From Bacillota bacterium (GTDB taxonomy: Bacteria; Bacillota; Dethiobacteria; DTU022; UBA8154), in NCBI GenBank assembly GCA_012839215.1, contig DUNV01000056.1:1-41077 (forward strand): DNA of 41,077 nt. The letters run 5' to 3'. Made by a program: the position numbers and the translations under genes. Positions 16,552 to 25,863 of the stretch are shown piece by piece; the stretch's first letter is position 1; every line of letters begins with the position of its first letter. Under the pieces are notes generated by a model. That model saw only the letters and a program-made list of their open reading frames with translations, was not told where the DNA came from and searched no databases.

Positions 16552-17505
16552 ATGTACGATCAAAGTGGAAACAGAAAGCATCTTTTTGGTCCGGTCCCCT
16601 CGCGGCGGCTGGGCAACTCCCTTGGTATCGATCTGGTACCCTATAAAACTTGTTCCTTAGACTGCGTTTATTGTGAATGCGGTAGAACCACCGATCTAAC
16701 CATCGATCAAAAAGAGTATGCCCCGACGGAGGAAGTTATAAAAGAGCTGGATTCCTTTCTTCGGGAAAACCCGCTGTTGGACTATGTAACCTTTTCCGGT
16801 TCCGGTGAGCCCTTGTTGCACAGCGGAATCGGGGAAATTATAGGCTGGCTGAAGGAAAATTACCCCGCCTACCCTGTGGCTGTTTTAACCAATGGCACAC
16901 TATTAACACAGCAGGAAACAAGAAAACAGGTTGGCCTTGCCGATCTCGTCATTCCTTCACTCGATGCGATCAGTGAAGATGTTTTTCGGCGTATCAATCG
17001 CCCCCACCCCAGCCTGGATAATGAGGAGATCATCTCCGGACTAGAGCAATTCCGCCGGGAATACCAGGGCGAGATTCGCCTAGAGGTTTTTGTTATCCCC
17101 GGGTTAAACAATACGGAAGGAGAACTTGCTCTACTGGGGGAGGCCATCCGGCGAATTCAACCTAACCTGCTGCAACTTAATTCACTTGATCGTCCGGGCA
17201 CAGAAGGGTGGGTTGGCCCTGCCTCTGTGGACGAGCTAGCCAGGTGTGCCCGCATTCTTGGGGAAGGTGAACCTATCCCGGGTTGCCTGCCTAACCGCGG
17301 GATCCCCACCCCGGAAAAGGATCCACGTTCTTCCATTATTCCCCTTCTCAGACGCCGGCCCTGCACCATGGAAGATTTACAGCATGCTCTTGGTTTTCAC
17401 CCCTTGGAACTGGGCAAGTATCTACACCAGCTTGTCCAGGAAAACTGTGTGAAAGCCGTGCGCGAAAAACGTGGCATTTTCTATAAAATGCAGGATCCTT
17501 CCTAG
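16552..17505 (+). CDS. Radical SAM protein, COG0731 type, with C-terminal winged-helix-like tail
   Basis: 317 aa. It opens with the family signature LFGPVPSRRLGNSLGIDLVP, then the iron-sulfur motif CSLDCVYCEC (C at ~35, 39, 42). FSGSGEPLLH stands in the SAM-binding position, followed by VLTNGTLL and the VFVIPGLNN strand. The last ~65 residues (RRRPCTMEDLQHALGF onward) look like a small winged helix. The family has distant similarity to the wybutosine enzyme TYW1 and its function in bacteria is unknown to me. It has its own sigma-A-type promoter and ends 65 bp before gerAA; no terminator separates them apart from a T10 run at 17541-17552, so read-through is possible. Confidence 0.85.
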   Translation: MYDQSGNRKHLFGPVPSRRLGNSLGIDLVPYKTCSLDCVYCECGRTTDLTIDQKEYAPTEEVIKELDSFLRENPLLDYVTFSGSGEPLLHSGIGEIIGWLKENYPAYPVAVLTNGTLLTQQETRKQVGLADLVIPSLDAISEDVFRRINRPHPSLDNEEIISGLEQFRREYQGEIRLEVFVIPGLNNTEGELALLGEAIRRIQPNLLQLNSLDRPGTEGWVGPASVDELARCARILGEGEPIPGCLPNRGIPTPEKDPRSSIIPLLRRRPCTMEDLQHALGFHPLELGKYLHQLVQENCVKAVREKRGIFYKMQDPS

Positions 17506-17569
17506 GCCTGTCGGCAATGACCCTGGCACAATGCTGTATCCTTTTTTTTTTTCTGGTAATACTGGGGTT

Positions 17570-19249
17570 ATGAGGCCTAAATTTACTATTTTTAAAAAAA
17601 TACGATCGCTCTTTTCACGGAGAATACACAAGAAAAAAAAGAAACGCCAGTCGGGGGCCGGCGGACCTTATACGGATTTTAAAGATATAGGCCAGCGCGA
17701 AGCCGATATGAAGAAAATGTTCCTCGCCGATGATTTAGATGAAAATTTACAGCGTGTAACGGAAATTAGTGGCAACAGCTATGACCTAAGCATAATACGT
17801 TTTCTGGCCGGACCTGATGAAATAAAGGCCGCCCTCATCTATATTGATGGCATGATCAATAACGATTCCATCAGTAATTTGCTGCGTATAGTCAAAATAG
17901 ATACCTTTAAAACCGATATCGATGGTATCGACAAGACGGAAATCTACGAAACGATTAAAAACAGGCTTCTAGCCAGCGAAAATAATGAAGTTAGGGATCT
18001 TGAGGGTCTTTTTCAGGGAATCTCCCTGGGGGATGCCGCCCTGCTCATCGACGGTACAGCCAGGGCAATCGTCAGCGAAGCCAAGGGATGGCAAGTTCGT
18101 GCCCTCACCGAACCTGAGGCTGAAACCGTCCTCAGGGGCCCGCGGGAGGGCTTTGTGGAAAGTATTAGGGCCAGTACTGCCATGATCCGCCGCCGTATCC
18201 GCAGCCCAAACCTCTGGATAGAAAGCATGACTGTGGGAAATCTGACCAGAACTGAGGTGGCCATTGCCTATATTAAGGGCCTTGCCGGCGAGGAGATCTT
18301 GGAGGAGTTACGTTCCCGCCTGGAAAGTATCGATATCGATGGGGTGTTAGAAAGCGGGACCATTGAAGAATTCATCCAGGATGCCCCAGAGTCACCATTT
18401 CCCACAATTTTTCGTACGGAACGACCAGATCGGGTCGCTGCAAACATTTTAGAAGGACGGGTGGCCATTTTTACCGATGGTACACCCTTTGTATTAGTCC
18501 TGCCAGCTGCCCTGCTCATGTACCTTCAATCCCCTGATGATTATAGTGAGGTTTGGCCCATTGGATCATTTATCCGTTTCCTGCGCATGTTTTCCTTCCT
18601 GATATCTATTTTTCTACCGGGGGTATATATCGCCGTACTGAATTATCATCCCGAGCTACTGCCTACCTCCCTGCTCCTGACCATACAACAGACTGAGGAA
18701 GGGGTTCCCTTCCCGCTCGTCGTGGAATTGATCATCATGGAGTTAGCCTTCGAGGTTCTTCGGGAGGCAGGTATTCGCCTCCCCAAGGCTATAGGTTCGG
18801 CAATGAGCATCGTGGGCGCGCTGATCCTCGGGGAGGCTGCCTTTCAAGCGGGAATTGTCTCCCCCGGTGTAGTCATCATTGTTGCCTTCACCGCCATTGC
18901 CTCCTTTACAAGTCCCTCCTTCAGCCTGGCCATCACTGCCCGCATCCTGCGCTTTGCGGTTATTTTACTCGGAGCAACTTTAGGGCTCCTGGGTGTTCAG
19001 TTTGCCTTCCTCACCCTTTTAATCCATGTTGTATCACTGCGTTCATTCGGCATTCCCTATGGGGCCCCCTTTGGGCCCCTGATCCAGCATGATCTGAAAG
19101 ATTCCGTTGTCAGAACTCATTGGTGGGATATGATCCACCGGCCAAGGTTGACGGGCTTTCACGAACCCGGGCGTCAACCGACTGGGCAGGGCCCCCATAC
19201 ACCGGGGATGGATAACCGGAAACCAAAAAAACGAGGAAAGGGGAAATAA
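17570..19249 (+). CDS. Spore germination receptor subunit A (GerAA/GerKA family)
   Basis: Subunit A of a nutrient germinant receptor in the spore inner membrane. About 559 aa from ATG 17570. A basic lysine-rich tail (RIHKKKKKRQ) is followed by the N-terminal soluble domain starting NLQRVTEISGNSYDLSIIRF. The diagnostic PF03323 core is present: FVESIRASTAMIRRRIRSPN, FPTIFRTERPDRVAANILEG, GTPFVLVLPAAL, FLPGVYIAVLNYHPELLPTS, with about five membrane helices in the second half. The open frame extends to 17471, but that part overlaps the previous gene and contains a T10 run. ATG 17570 is therefore preferred, though its ribosome site (GGGG) is weak. gerAB follows after 2 bp. Confidence 0.93.
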   Translation: MRPKFTIFKKIRSLFSRRIHKKKKKRQSGAGGPYTDFKDIGQREADMKKMFLADDLDENLQRVTEISGNSYDLSIIRFLAGPDEIKAALIYIDGMINNDSISNLLRIVKIDTFKTDIDGIDKTEIYETIKNRLLASENNEVRDLEGLFQGISLGDAALLIDGTARAIVSEAKGWQVRALTEPEAETVLRGPREGFVESIRASTAMIRRRIRSPNLWIESMTVGNLTRTEVAIAYIKGLAGEEILEELRSRLESIDIDGVLESGTIEEFIQDAPESPFPTIFRTERPDRVAANILEGRVAIFTDGTPFVLVLPAALLMYLQSPDDYSEVWPIGSFIRFLRMFSFLISIFLPGVYIAVLNYHPELLPTSLLLTIQQTEEGVPFPLVVELIIMELAFEVLREAGIRLPKAIGSAMSIVGALILGEAAFQAGIVSPGVVIIVAFTAIASFTSPSFSLAITARILRFAVILLGATLGLLGVQFAFLTLLIHVVSLRSFGIPYGAPFGPLIQHDLKDSVVRTHWWDMIHRPRLTGFHEPGRQPTGQGPHTPGMDNRKPKKRGKGK

Positions 19250-19251
19250 AC

Positions 19252-20370
19252 CTGCATACGGAAAAAATTGAAGGCCGGCAAGTCTTTTTTATTTTCTTTA
19301 TTGTCCGTTCTACAGTCCTGTTCACCTTACTTCCGGGGATAACGACTGCCCAACAGGATATGTGGTTAGCTACCATTATCTCTTTTTTTTCCAGTGCAAT
19401 CCTTTTATTTGCCATCGTAAAATTGTCTTTATTATTTCCCGGGAAGAGCCTAGTGCAATATAGCGTAGAGCTCCTGGGGAAAATTTCGGGGGGGGCGCTT
19501 GCCTCCTTTTATCTTTTTCTCTTCCTTTTCATGGGGGGGACGGATCTACGGCTTTACGGGGAAGTAATTAAAACCGGTTTTCTTCCCAGAACCCCCTTAG
19601 TTGTTATTATTTCAATCATAGCCATCAGTGCAGTATTGGTTGTTTTTTGTGGTGTGGAACCCATAGGTAGAAGCGCTGATATTATTTTCCCCTTGTTTCT
19701 ATTGATGATCCTGGCAAGTTTTATTGTTCCCCTCTTTTTTGCCGATTTTGGAAATTTGCAGCCGGTCCTAAGCCGCGGCTGGGCCCCCGTTCTGTTAGCA
19801 GCAATTGTCCCTACCACCATTTCTGCTGTTTACACTAACCTGACCATGATCGCCCCTTCAATATCCGAAGAAAAAAGGACAATTATGAATTCATCCCTTT
19901 GGTCACTGTTAGCCTCCTCGCTTTTCCTTGTGTTTTTCTCTATAGCTGTAATTTCTGTCCTAGGCCCCAGCGAGGGTTTTCGGGCAACTTTCCCCACCCT
20001 AAAAATGATCCGTTCCATCAGCATCAGCACTTTTTTGGAAAGGGTGGAGGCCTTAACCATCTTTCCTTGGGGTCTGGGCCTTTTTATCAATCTATCCCTC
20101 AACCTTTACTCCGGATCAAAGGGTTTATCACAGATTTTTGGGCTGCGGGATAATCGGCTGCTCATCTTGCCCATGGCAGTCATCTGGGTAACTTTCAGCA
20201 TACAGGGTTATCAGAACTCCTTTGAAATTCTTGAATTTTTCGAACCACTTTTTCATGTTGCCGGATTCTATTTCCTCCTACTGGTGCCCTTACTCGTTTT
20301 ATGGGTAGCCTATCTATTGAAAAGGCTCCGAAAGCAACAATTCCCGCATCAAAAAGAGGGCACGGAATAA
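19252..20370 (+). CDS. Spore germination receptor subunit B (GerAB/GerKB family), probable CTG start
   Basis: Integral membrane subunit of the germinant receptor, an APC-superfamily-like transporter of about ten helices that binds the germinant. The first ATG in frame (19360) falls after helix 1. The reading frame upstream encodes EKIEGRQVFFIFFIVRS and LPGITTAQQDMWL, the normal N-terminus of the family. No ATG, GTG or TTG exists between the in-frame stop at 19213-19215 and 19360. CTG 19252 lies 8 nt after AAAGGGG and 2 bp after the gerAA stop, so it is the best start (373 residues before the stop codon). ATA 19246 is the alternative. The subunit is otherwise complete. Next is gerAC, 16 bp on. 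Confidence 0.88.
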   Translation: MHTEKIEGRQVFFIFFIVRSTVLFTLLPGITTAQQDMWLATIISFFSSAILLFAIVKLSLLFPGKSLVQYSVELLGKISGGALASFYLFLFLFMGGTDLRLYGEVIKTGFLPRTPLVVIISIIAISAVLVVFCGVEPIGRSADIIFPLFLLMILASFIVPLFFADFGNLQPVLSRGWAPVLLAAIVPTTISAVYTNLTMIAPSISEEKRTIMNSSLWSLLASSLFLVFFSIAVISVLGPSEGFRATFPTLKMIRSISISTFLERVEALTIFPWGLGLFINLSLNLYSGSKGLSQIFGLRDNRLLILPMAVIWVTFSIQGYQNSFEILEFFEPLFHVAGFYFLLLVPLLVLWVAYLLKRLRKQQFPHQKEGTE

Positions 20371-20386
20371 AGAAAGGGGTGGAAAA

Positions 20387-21610
20387 TTGAACTGGCGAAA
20401 AAAAGTTATTTTCTTATTCATGGTATTTATTTTGCCAGGCCTTGTTTTTTACCCGGCTGGGTGCTGGGATCGCAGGGAACCCAATATATTAGGGATTGTC
20501 ACCGTCGCTGCCTTTGATATTGATGAAGAATCGGGCCTTTTCAAGGTGTATGCACAGATGGATAATCCCCTGGGAGGGGCCGAGCAGCAAAGCGGAAATA
20601 GTAGCGGTGGCGGCGGGGGCAGATCCCCTAGCTGGTTTATAGAGTCCCACGGGCACACTATTTATGAGGCCATCATCAACATGGAACATGTTTCAACCAG
20701 ACGTTTGTTTTGGTCCCATGTTAAGGCAGTTCTATTTTCAGAGAAACTGGCCCGCAAGGGAATCAGACCGGTGCTTGATTTCCTTGATAGGGAGCGCCAA
20801 ATCCGGCTAACTGCTAAGCCTTTTATTGTAGAGGGAGACTTGCGCCAACTGCTAATAGCGGAGTTTCCCTTGGAACTGGAAGGTGGGGAGGCCATAGAGA
20901 AACACTCCTTCAGCGTAAAACGGGAAACATCCACCCTTTCTGAAGTCGATTCCCTGCTCATCCTTTTTCGTGATATCTCTACGCCCGGAAAAGAAGTTAA
21001 TATGCCCAGGATTAAGGTGCTGGCAAGTGAAGAAAAGGAAAGCAAAAAGGAGCCGGCCGGGATGACCAACCCCGCACGAATTTCCGGTATTGGCATTTTC
21101 CACGGTGATAAGTTTATCGGTTTCCTTGATAAAAGGGAAACAGCAGGCTATAACTGGTTGACAGGAAACATGCAACGACATAACCTGGTCCTCAAATGCC
21201 CGGTCCATGAAGATGGCTACCTGACAGTCGAAGTGTTCGAATCCTCGGCGAAGCTTACACCCGAGTTTAAAGATAACGAGGTTCGCTTTAAGGCCACTGT
21301 GTTTGCCGGCGGGCGTTTGCAGGATTTTGATAGTCCTTTGCTCCCCCTTGGGGAGGATTTTGTCAATTCTTTAAACAGGCGTATGGCCACGGCCATCCGC
21401 AATGAAATAATGTGCAGTCTGGAAAAGGCCAGGAAACTCAATTCGGATATTTTTGGTTTTGGAAGAACTATCTACCGGACAAAATATAGAAAATGGCAGC
21501 AGTTGGAAAATGACTGGCAGAATATTTTTCCTAACATTATGGTCGATATTGAAATTAACGCCAGGGTTCATAGGCACGGCATAGTCCTGCAGCCTATAGA
21601 AATTAAATAA
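20387..21610 (+). CDS. Spore germination lipoprotein subunit C (GerAC family)
   Basis: Subunit C of the receptor, a 407-aa lipoprotein. Residues 5-25 are a signal peptide ending in the lipobox PAGC, with lipidated Cys26 followed by the family hallmark WDRRE. The mature part shows AQMDNPLGG, HVSTRRLFWSHVKAVLFSE (in parts) and DFLDRERQIRLTAKPFIVEG, all typical. A low-complexity Gly/Ser stretch encoded at about 20590-20625 may be a flexible loop. The start is TTG 20387 with AAAGGGG upstream. Last of the three receptor genes; a small membrane protein follows. Confidence 0.93.
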   Translation: MNWRKKVIFLFMVFILPGLVFYPAGCWDRREPNILGIVTVAAFDIDEESGLFKVYAQMDNPLGGAEQQSGNSSGGGGGRSPSWFIESHGHTIYEAIINMEHVSTRRLFWSHVKAVLFSEKLARKGIRPVLDFLDRERQIRLTAKPFIVEGDLRQLLIAEFPLELEGGEAIEKHSFSVKRETSTLSEVDSLLILFRDISTPGKEVNMPRIKVLASEEKESKKEPAGMTNPARISGIGIFHGDKFIGFLDKRETAGYNWLTGNMQRHNLVLKCPVHEDGYLTVEVFESSAKLTPEFKDNEVRFKATVFAGGRLQDFDSPLLPLGEDFVNSLNRRMATAIRNEIMCSLEKARKLNSDIFGFGRTIYRTKYRKWQQLENDWQNIFPNIMVDIEINARVHRHGIVLQPIEIK

Positions 21611-21693
21611 TACCCAGCCAAAGTCAGCAACTACTTGGGTTCCCGGACTAACAATTTATAGCCGTGACAATAATTTTGGGGAAGGTGGCAAAA

Positions 21694-21918
21694 ATGTTTT
21701 GGGTAATAATAATTATGGCAACTATAGCAATTTACCAGGTCCCGGAGCTGCTAAAGCAAAAACAATGGCGCGGACTGGCTGCTTTTATTCTGGTCTGGTT
21801 TGCAGCCGGGACCTATGCCCTCCTGGCAGCAATGAGGTTTCCCCTGCCAACAGTCATTGATGCCCTTAGTTTTGTAAACAAGATGTTGCCGTTTCCTTTT
21901 TTAAAAACCGGATCCTAG
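21694..21918 (+). CDS. Small two-helix membrane protein at the end of the gerA operon
   Basis: A 74-aa protein with two hydrophobic stretches (FWVIIIMATIAIYQV and GLAAFILVWFAAGTYALLAAM) separated by the basic link LLKQKQWR. The start ATG 21694 has AAGGTGG 5 nt upstream; a GTG at 21664 would add ten residues but has no ribosome site. Many gerA operons carry an extra small membrane 'D' protein that modulates receptor function. Position and topology fit, but sequence alone does not prove it. Confidence 0.7.
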   Translation: MFWVIIIMATIAIYQVPELLKQKQWRGLAAFILVWFAAGTYALLAAMRFPLPTVIDALSFVNKMLPFPFLKTGS

Positions 21919-22005
21919 TAGCGCAGAAAACCCTGCCAGCCCGCGATGCTTGCCAACAACGAATATTTTACAGATGGGGCAAGGGTTATCAGGCTACCCT
22001 AAAGG

Positions 22006-22776
22006 CTACCCCCGAAGGTTTCCCAACCGCTCGGGGTGGGTAAAAACCGTCAAGCGATTGCCGCGGGCTTCACCAACAAGGGCAATGCCCATCTTCCTAG
22101 CAAGTAAAATAGCGCTCGAAGTAGGAGAATGTCGGGAGACGACAACCGGGGCCTGCATTTTTGCTGCCTTAAGTAACATCTCCGATGAGATACGGCCGGT
22201 GATCAGCACTAGGCGATCCTTCGTTTGAATACCTTCGAGGAGGCATTCACCCTGGATTTTGTTTAGTGTATTATGGCGCCCAATATCCTCCGCCACTACC
22301 AGCAGATTTTTCGTATCGGCAAGGGCAGAAGTATGCACACCCCCGCTGAGCCGGTACAGCTCCATCTTCTCCTCCAACTTTTTCATTAACCCAATTATTT
22401 CCTCCGGGGCTACAACAAGGGATGATTCAACCCCTTCCCCTTCGGTTACAAAAACACCATCCCCGCCACAACCGCTGGCCAAAGTCGGCACCATAGGCAA
22501 GGTGAATTCTGAATTTCTCAGCCTTATATCAGCCAGGGCACTTTTTTCAGATACCTGCATCCTGGCAACATCATCAATATCCGAAATGATGCCCTCGGCA
22601 AAAAGGTATCCCATAACGAGGTAATCAAGTTTGATAGGGGTACACAAAATATTGGCCAGATGTTGCCCGTTTACATATATCTCAAGCTGCATCTCACGTG
22701 GTACATAAACAGGGTTTTTAACCCATCCCCCTTCGGAGAAACTATTGCAATTTATCTCCGCTACGAGTTCCATCAT
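22006..22776 (-). CDS. fdhD: Formate dehydrogenase accessory sulfurtransferase FdhD, copy 2
   Basis: A second FdhD, about 256 aa, clearly diverged from the copy at 5.6-6.4 kb. Family landmarks are ASGCGGDG, GGVHTSAL, AEDIGRHNTLNKI and LITGRISSEMLLKAAK. The cysteine loop is C-G-G-D, so it too lacks the second Cys. The frame opens at ATG 22794, but AAGGG at 22787-22791 lies inside that extension, which favours ATG 22776. It follows tex on the same strand after about 140 bp. Two copies may serve different Mo/W formate dehydrogenases or related oxidoreductases encoded elsewhere. Confidence 0.92.
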   Translation of the reverse strand: MMELVAEINCNSFSEGGWVKNPVYVPREMQLEIYVNGQHLANILCTPIKLDYLVMGYLFAEGIISDIDDVARMQVSEKSALADIRLRNSEFTLPMVPTLASGCGGDGVFVTEGEGVESSLVVAPEEIIGLMKKLEEKMELYRLSGGVHTSALADTKNLLVVAEDIGRHNTLNKIQGECLLEGIQTKDRLVLITGRISSEMLLKAAKMQAPVVVSRHSPTSSAILLARKMGIALVGEARGNRLTVFTHPERLGNLRG

Positions 22777-22918
22777 ATGCAATGCACCCTTCATAGTTAA
22801 ACGTTAATACTATTGCTGCATAACCACTATCCGAAAGGAAAGCTAGGGTCTCATGCAATAGAAAGACTTTTTGCTGTGGAATCATTATATATATTACCAC
22901 ATTTAAGGAGTACTTTGG

Positions 22919-25060
22919 CTATTTTTGCAGGGAAAGTGAAACATGCCTCTTTTTTAAATCGATAGATAAAACCCGTACATTAACTATGTCCCCCACTTTC
23001 ACTACATCGAGAGGGTGACTGATGAAACGGTCCGATAACTCTGAGATATGGATCAGCCCGGAATCATGTATGCCTATATCCACAAAAACTCCAAAATCAA
23101 CGACATTGCGCACGATACCCTGAAGCAGCATGCCCTCCACTAAATCCTCCGGCCGAAGAATTCCCCTTTTAAAAACGGGCTTGGGAAGATCGTCCCGGGG
23201 ATCCCGTCCTGGCTTTTTAAACTCCTTAAGTATATCCTTGATTGTCGGTTCCCCAACCTGTAACAATAAGGCAAGTTCTTTAGTATCGGGACGCGGAATT
23301 GCCTCCACCTTACCTAAATCACCAGGTGACAAACCAAGTATACCCGCCAACTTTCGGGCTAGAACATAAGATTCCGGATGGACGGCACTACGATCCAGGT
23401 AATTTTTGGAGGTAGGTATGCGTAAAAAACCGGCACACTGTTTAAATGTTGCCGGGCCGAGCCGGGGGACCTTTTTTAGATCGCTGCGGCAATGAAAGGG
23501 ACCATTTTCCTCTCTAAAGTTTAAAATATTGGTGGCAACCGTCCTATTAATACCAGCAACGTGTTCCAGTAGGGACAAGGATGCTGTATTAAGATCCACA
23601 CCAACCTCATTGACACATGACTCCACCACACCGTTTAATACCTCGGCTAGTTTTTTCTGGTTAATATCGTGTTGATATTGCCCCACCCCTATGGAACGGG
23701 GATCAATTTTTACCAGCTCAGATAATGCATCCTGCAGGCGACGCGCCAGGGATACAGCGCCCCTGACAGAAGGGTCCAACCCTGGAAATTCAGCCTGCCC
23801 CAGCGGGGAAGCGGAATAAACACTTGCCCCGGCCTCATCGACTATTGTGTAGGACAACTCCCCTGGGCATGCCTCCAGCAACTCCGCAATAAATATTTCT
23901 GTTTCCCTCCCCCCTGTTCCATTACCAATGACAATGGCATTAAGATAATGTTTTTTTACCAGGGAACAAACTATCTCTCCCGCTTTCTCAATTTCACTGC
24001 GGGGCGGAGTAGGAAAAATAAGGGCCGTTTCGAGTAACTTGCCATTTTCATCGACACAGGCAATTTTGCATCCTGTTCTCAGCCCGGGATCAATAGCCAA
24101 AATCCTCCTGCCCTGCACCGGCGGGGTCATGAGCAAACTACGCAGGTTTTCCTTGAAAACCCTGAGGGCCTGTTTTTCAGCTTTTTGCGTCAGTACAGCA
24201 CGGATTTCCCTTTCCAGTGAGGGAAAAAGAAGTCTTTTCCAGCTATCTTTGGTTGCCTTTTCTAGGTAAGGCTTGGCCTTTCCAAGAAAGGATCCCTGAA
24301 TATACTGGCTCTGCAAAAAAGATAGTGCCCTTTCTTCGGAAACCTCTATTTTCACCAGCAGGTGCCCTTCTTTTTCTCCCCTATTCATGGCCAATATGCG
24401 GTGAGGGCTGACACTTTTACATGGTTCACGATAATCATCATACATTTCATAGGTGCTACTGCCCCGGCCGCGTTTTCTTGCTGTGATCATTCCCTTATTT
24501 AAGAGGAAGTCCCGCAGCCATCGGCGAGGCTTGGGATCGTCTGCCACTACCTCGGCAATAATATCACTGGCCCCCTGCAGGGCATCAGTTGCTTCCAGCA
24601 CCCCTTTTCCCGCGTCGAGATAGTTCAGCGCTTCTTTAGCAGGATCAATCCTTCCGCCAAATATAGCCTGGGCCAGTGGCTCTAGCCCTTTTTCCCTGGC
24701 TATCATAGCCCGGGTTCTTTTTCTGGGCCGGTAGGGGCGGTAAAGATCTTCTAACTCTGTAACGCTGGATGCCTCCTGCACAGCATGTTCGAGTTCCGGC
24801 GTCAGCATATCCTGCGACTGTAAAAGCCGCCATATATCCGCACGCCTCCTTTCCAGGTTACGGTACAATGCAAGCCTATCCACAAAAACACGTAATTGCT
24901 CATCCGACATGCCTCCCGTTAACTCCTTGCGATAGCGGGCAATAAAAGGAATGGTGTCCCCCCCATCCAATAAGGAAATGGCTTCAGAAACATGCCGAAA
25001 ATCAAGATCCAATTCTCGGGCAAGACGATGGTTGATTAGTTTTTCACTTTGGTTATTCAT
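22919..25060 (-). CDS. tex: Tex family transcription accessory / S1 RNA-binding protein
   Basis: A 713-aa cytoplasmic nucleic-acid-binding protein. The order is standard: N-terminal helical region with IPFIARYRKELTGGMSDEQL, a YqgF/RuvC-like domain around residues 320-450 (RRILAIDPGLRTGCKIACVD in parts), and a helix-hairpin-helix block (YQHDINQKKLAEVLNGVVES, then LNTASLSLLEHVAGI). A C-terminal S1 domain follows (LVEGMLLQGIVRNVVDFGVF to VLSIDLKKRHVSLSLQK). Full length for the family. ATG 25060 has only GAGG at long spacing. Tex/Spt6-like proteins bind RNA and influence transcription and translation accuracy. Confidence 0.95.
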   Translation of the reverse strand: MNNQSEKLINHRLARELDLDFRHVSEAISLLDGGDTIPFIARYRKELTGGMSDEQLRVFVDRLALYRNLERRRADIWRLLQSQDMLTPELEHAVQEASSVTELEDLYRPYRPRKRTRAMIAREKGLEPLAQAIFGGRIDPAKEALNYLDAGKGVLEATDALQGASDIIAEVVADDPKPRRWLRDFLLNKGMITARKRGRGSSTYEMYDDYREPCKSVSPHRILAMNRGEKEGHLLVKIEVSEERALSFLQSQYIQGSFLGKAKPYLEKATKDSWKRLLFPSLEREIRAVLTQKAEKQALRVFKENLRSLLMTPPVQGRRILAIDPGLRTGCKIACVDENGKLLETALIFPTPPRSEIEKAGEIVCSLVKKHYLNAIVIGNGTGGRETEIFIAELLEACPGELSYTIVDEAGASVYSASPLGQAEFPGLDPSVRGAVSLARRLQDALSELVKIDPRSIGVGQYQHDINQKKLAEVLNGVVESCVNEVGVDLNTASLSLLEHVAGINRTVATNILNFREENGPFHCRSDLKKVPRLGPATFKQCAGFLRIPTSKNYLDRSAVHPESYVLARKLAGILGLSPGDLGKVEAIPRPDTKELALLLQVGEPTIKDILKEFKKPGRDPRDDLPKPVFKRGILRPEDLVEGMLLQGIVRNVVDFGVFVDIGIHDSGLIHISELSDRFISHPLDVVKVGDIVNVRVLSIDLKKRHVSLSLQK

Positions 25061-25156
25061 ACAGATTACTATACCTCATAGCCGAAAAAGCAACAACTTT
25101 TTTCGATAACAGCCACCCCAAACTGCATAATCCAAAGCTAACCTCATCCCAACCGG

Positions 25157-25186
25157 TTGACCTCACCTCAGGAAAATTGCTATAAT
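25157..25186 (+). promoter_or_regulatory. Promoter of the cysteine hydrolase-hisS unit
   Basis: TTGACC (25157-25162), 18-bp spacer, consensus TATAAT (25181-25186). It lies 62 bp before the ATG and is divergent from tex. Confidence 0.78.
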
Positions 25187-25248
25187 TGCTCAGTAATGGA
25201 ATATTGATTCCAGAAACAATTTAGCCTATGTAGTTAGGAGAATTTTTA

Positions 25249-25830
25249 ATGAGAGCAGCAGCAGTTATTACAGATATGGTTGCGGATTTTATCCGGCTGG
25301 ATGGCCCCCTGCCGGTGGGGGAAGAAGGTCTTAAAATCATACCCAGATTGCAGGAATTGATCAAGGTCTGCCGCGCCGCTGGCATTCCGATCATTTTCTC
25401 CAACGATGCCCTGATGCCCAACGATTTCCTGTTCCAATCCCGCATGAAACCCCATGGTATCCGGGGCACGGCCGGCGTCCAGGTCATAGAAGAGCTTCAA
25501 CCGCAAGACAGCGATCTAGTCATGGAAAAAAGACGCCTGAGCGCCTTCTTCAAAACAGATCTGGATATCACATTAAGAGAATGGAATGTGGATACAATCA
25601 TCCTGGGAGGCGTCGCCACCGAAGTATGTATCTTGTCCAGTGCATATGATGGCATCTCCCATGGTTTCAAGGTAATTGTCCTCGAAGATTGTTGCGCATC
25701 ACGCTTTAGGAAAACCCATGATCATATCATGGCGGTCCTCAAGAAAAGCCCGCTTTATCCCCTGCTGCAGGTAATGACCTTGCCAAAGTTTATTGATTTG
25801 CATAAAGAGGAAACCACACAGGGAGAATAA
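25249..25830 (+). CDS. Isochorismatase-family cysteine hydrolase (nicotinamidase-like)
   Basis: A 193-aa cytoplasmic hydrolase. Catalytic triad as in the family: Asp9 in ITDMVADF, a Lys in the VMEKRRLSAFF segment, and the nucleophile Cys in GGVATEVCILSSA; the cis-peptide GVATE is intact. The family splits amides or enol ethers (nicotinamide, isochorismate, ureido compounds, N-carbamoyl compounds). The metal-binding set of true nicotinamidases is not obvious, so the substrate is open. TTAGGAG precedes the ATG by 8 nt. hisS follows by 33 bp with its own AAGGAGG, so the two are likely co-transcribed. Confidence 0.87.
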   Translation: MRAAAVITDMVADFIRLDGPLPVGEEGLKIIPRLQELIKVCRAAGIPIIFSNDALMPNDFLFQSRMKPHGIRGTAGVQVIEELQPQDSDLVMEKRRLSAFFKTDLDITLREWNVDTIILGGVATEVCILSSAYDGISHGFKVIVLEDCCASRFRKTHDHIMAVLKKSPLYPLLQVMTLPKFIDLHKEETTQGE

Positions 25831-25863
25831 AAATGGTCACTTTAAGGAGGTAAATCTGCCGGA

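Noticed and set aside
17471-17569. N-terminal extension of GerAA from ATG 17471 or 17531
   Set aside because: It overlaps the previous gene, contains a T10 run and has no ribosome site or family similarity.
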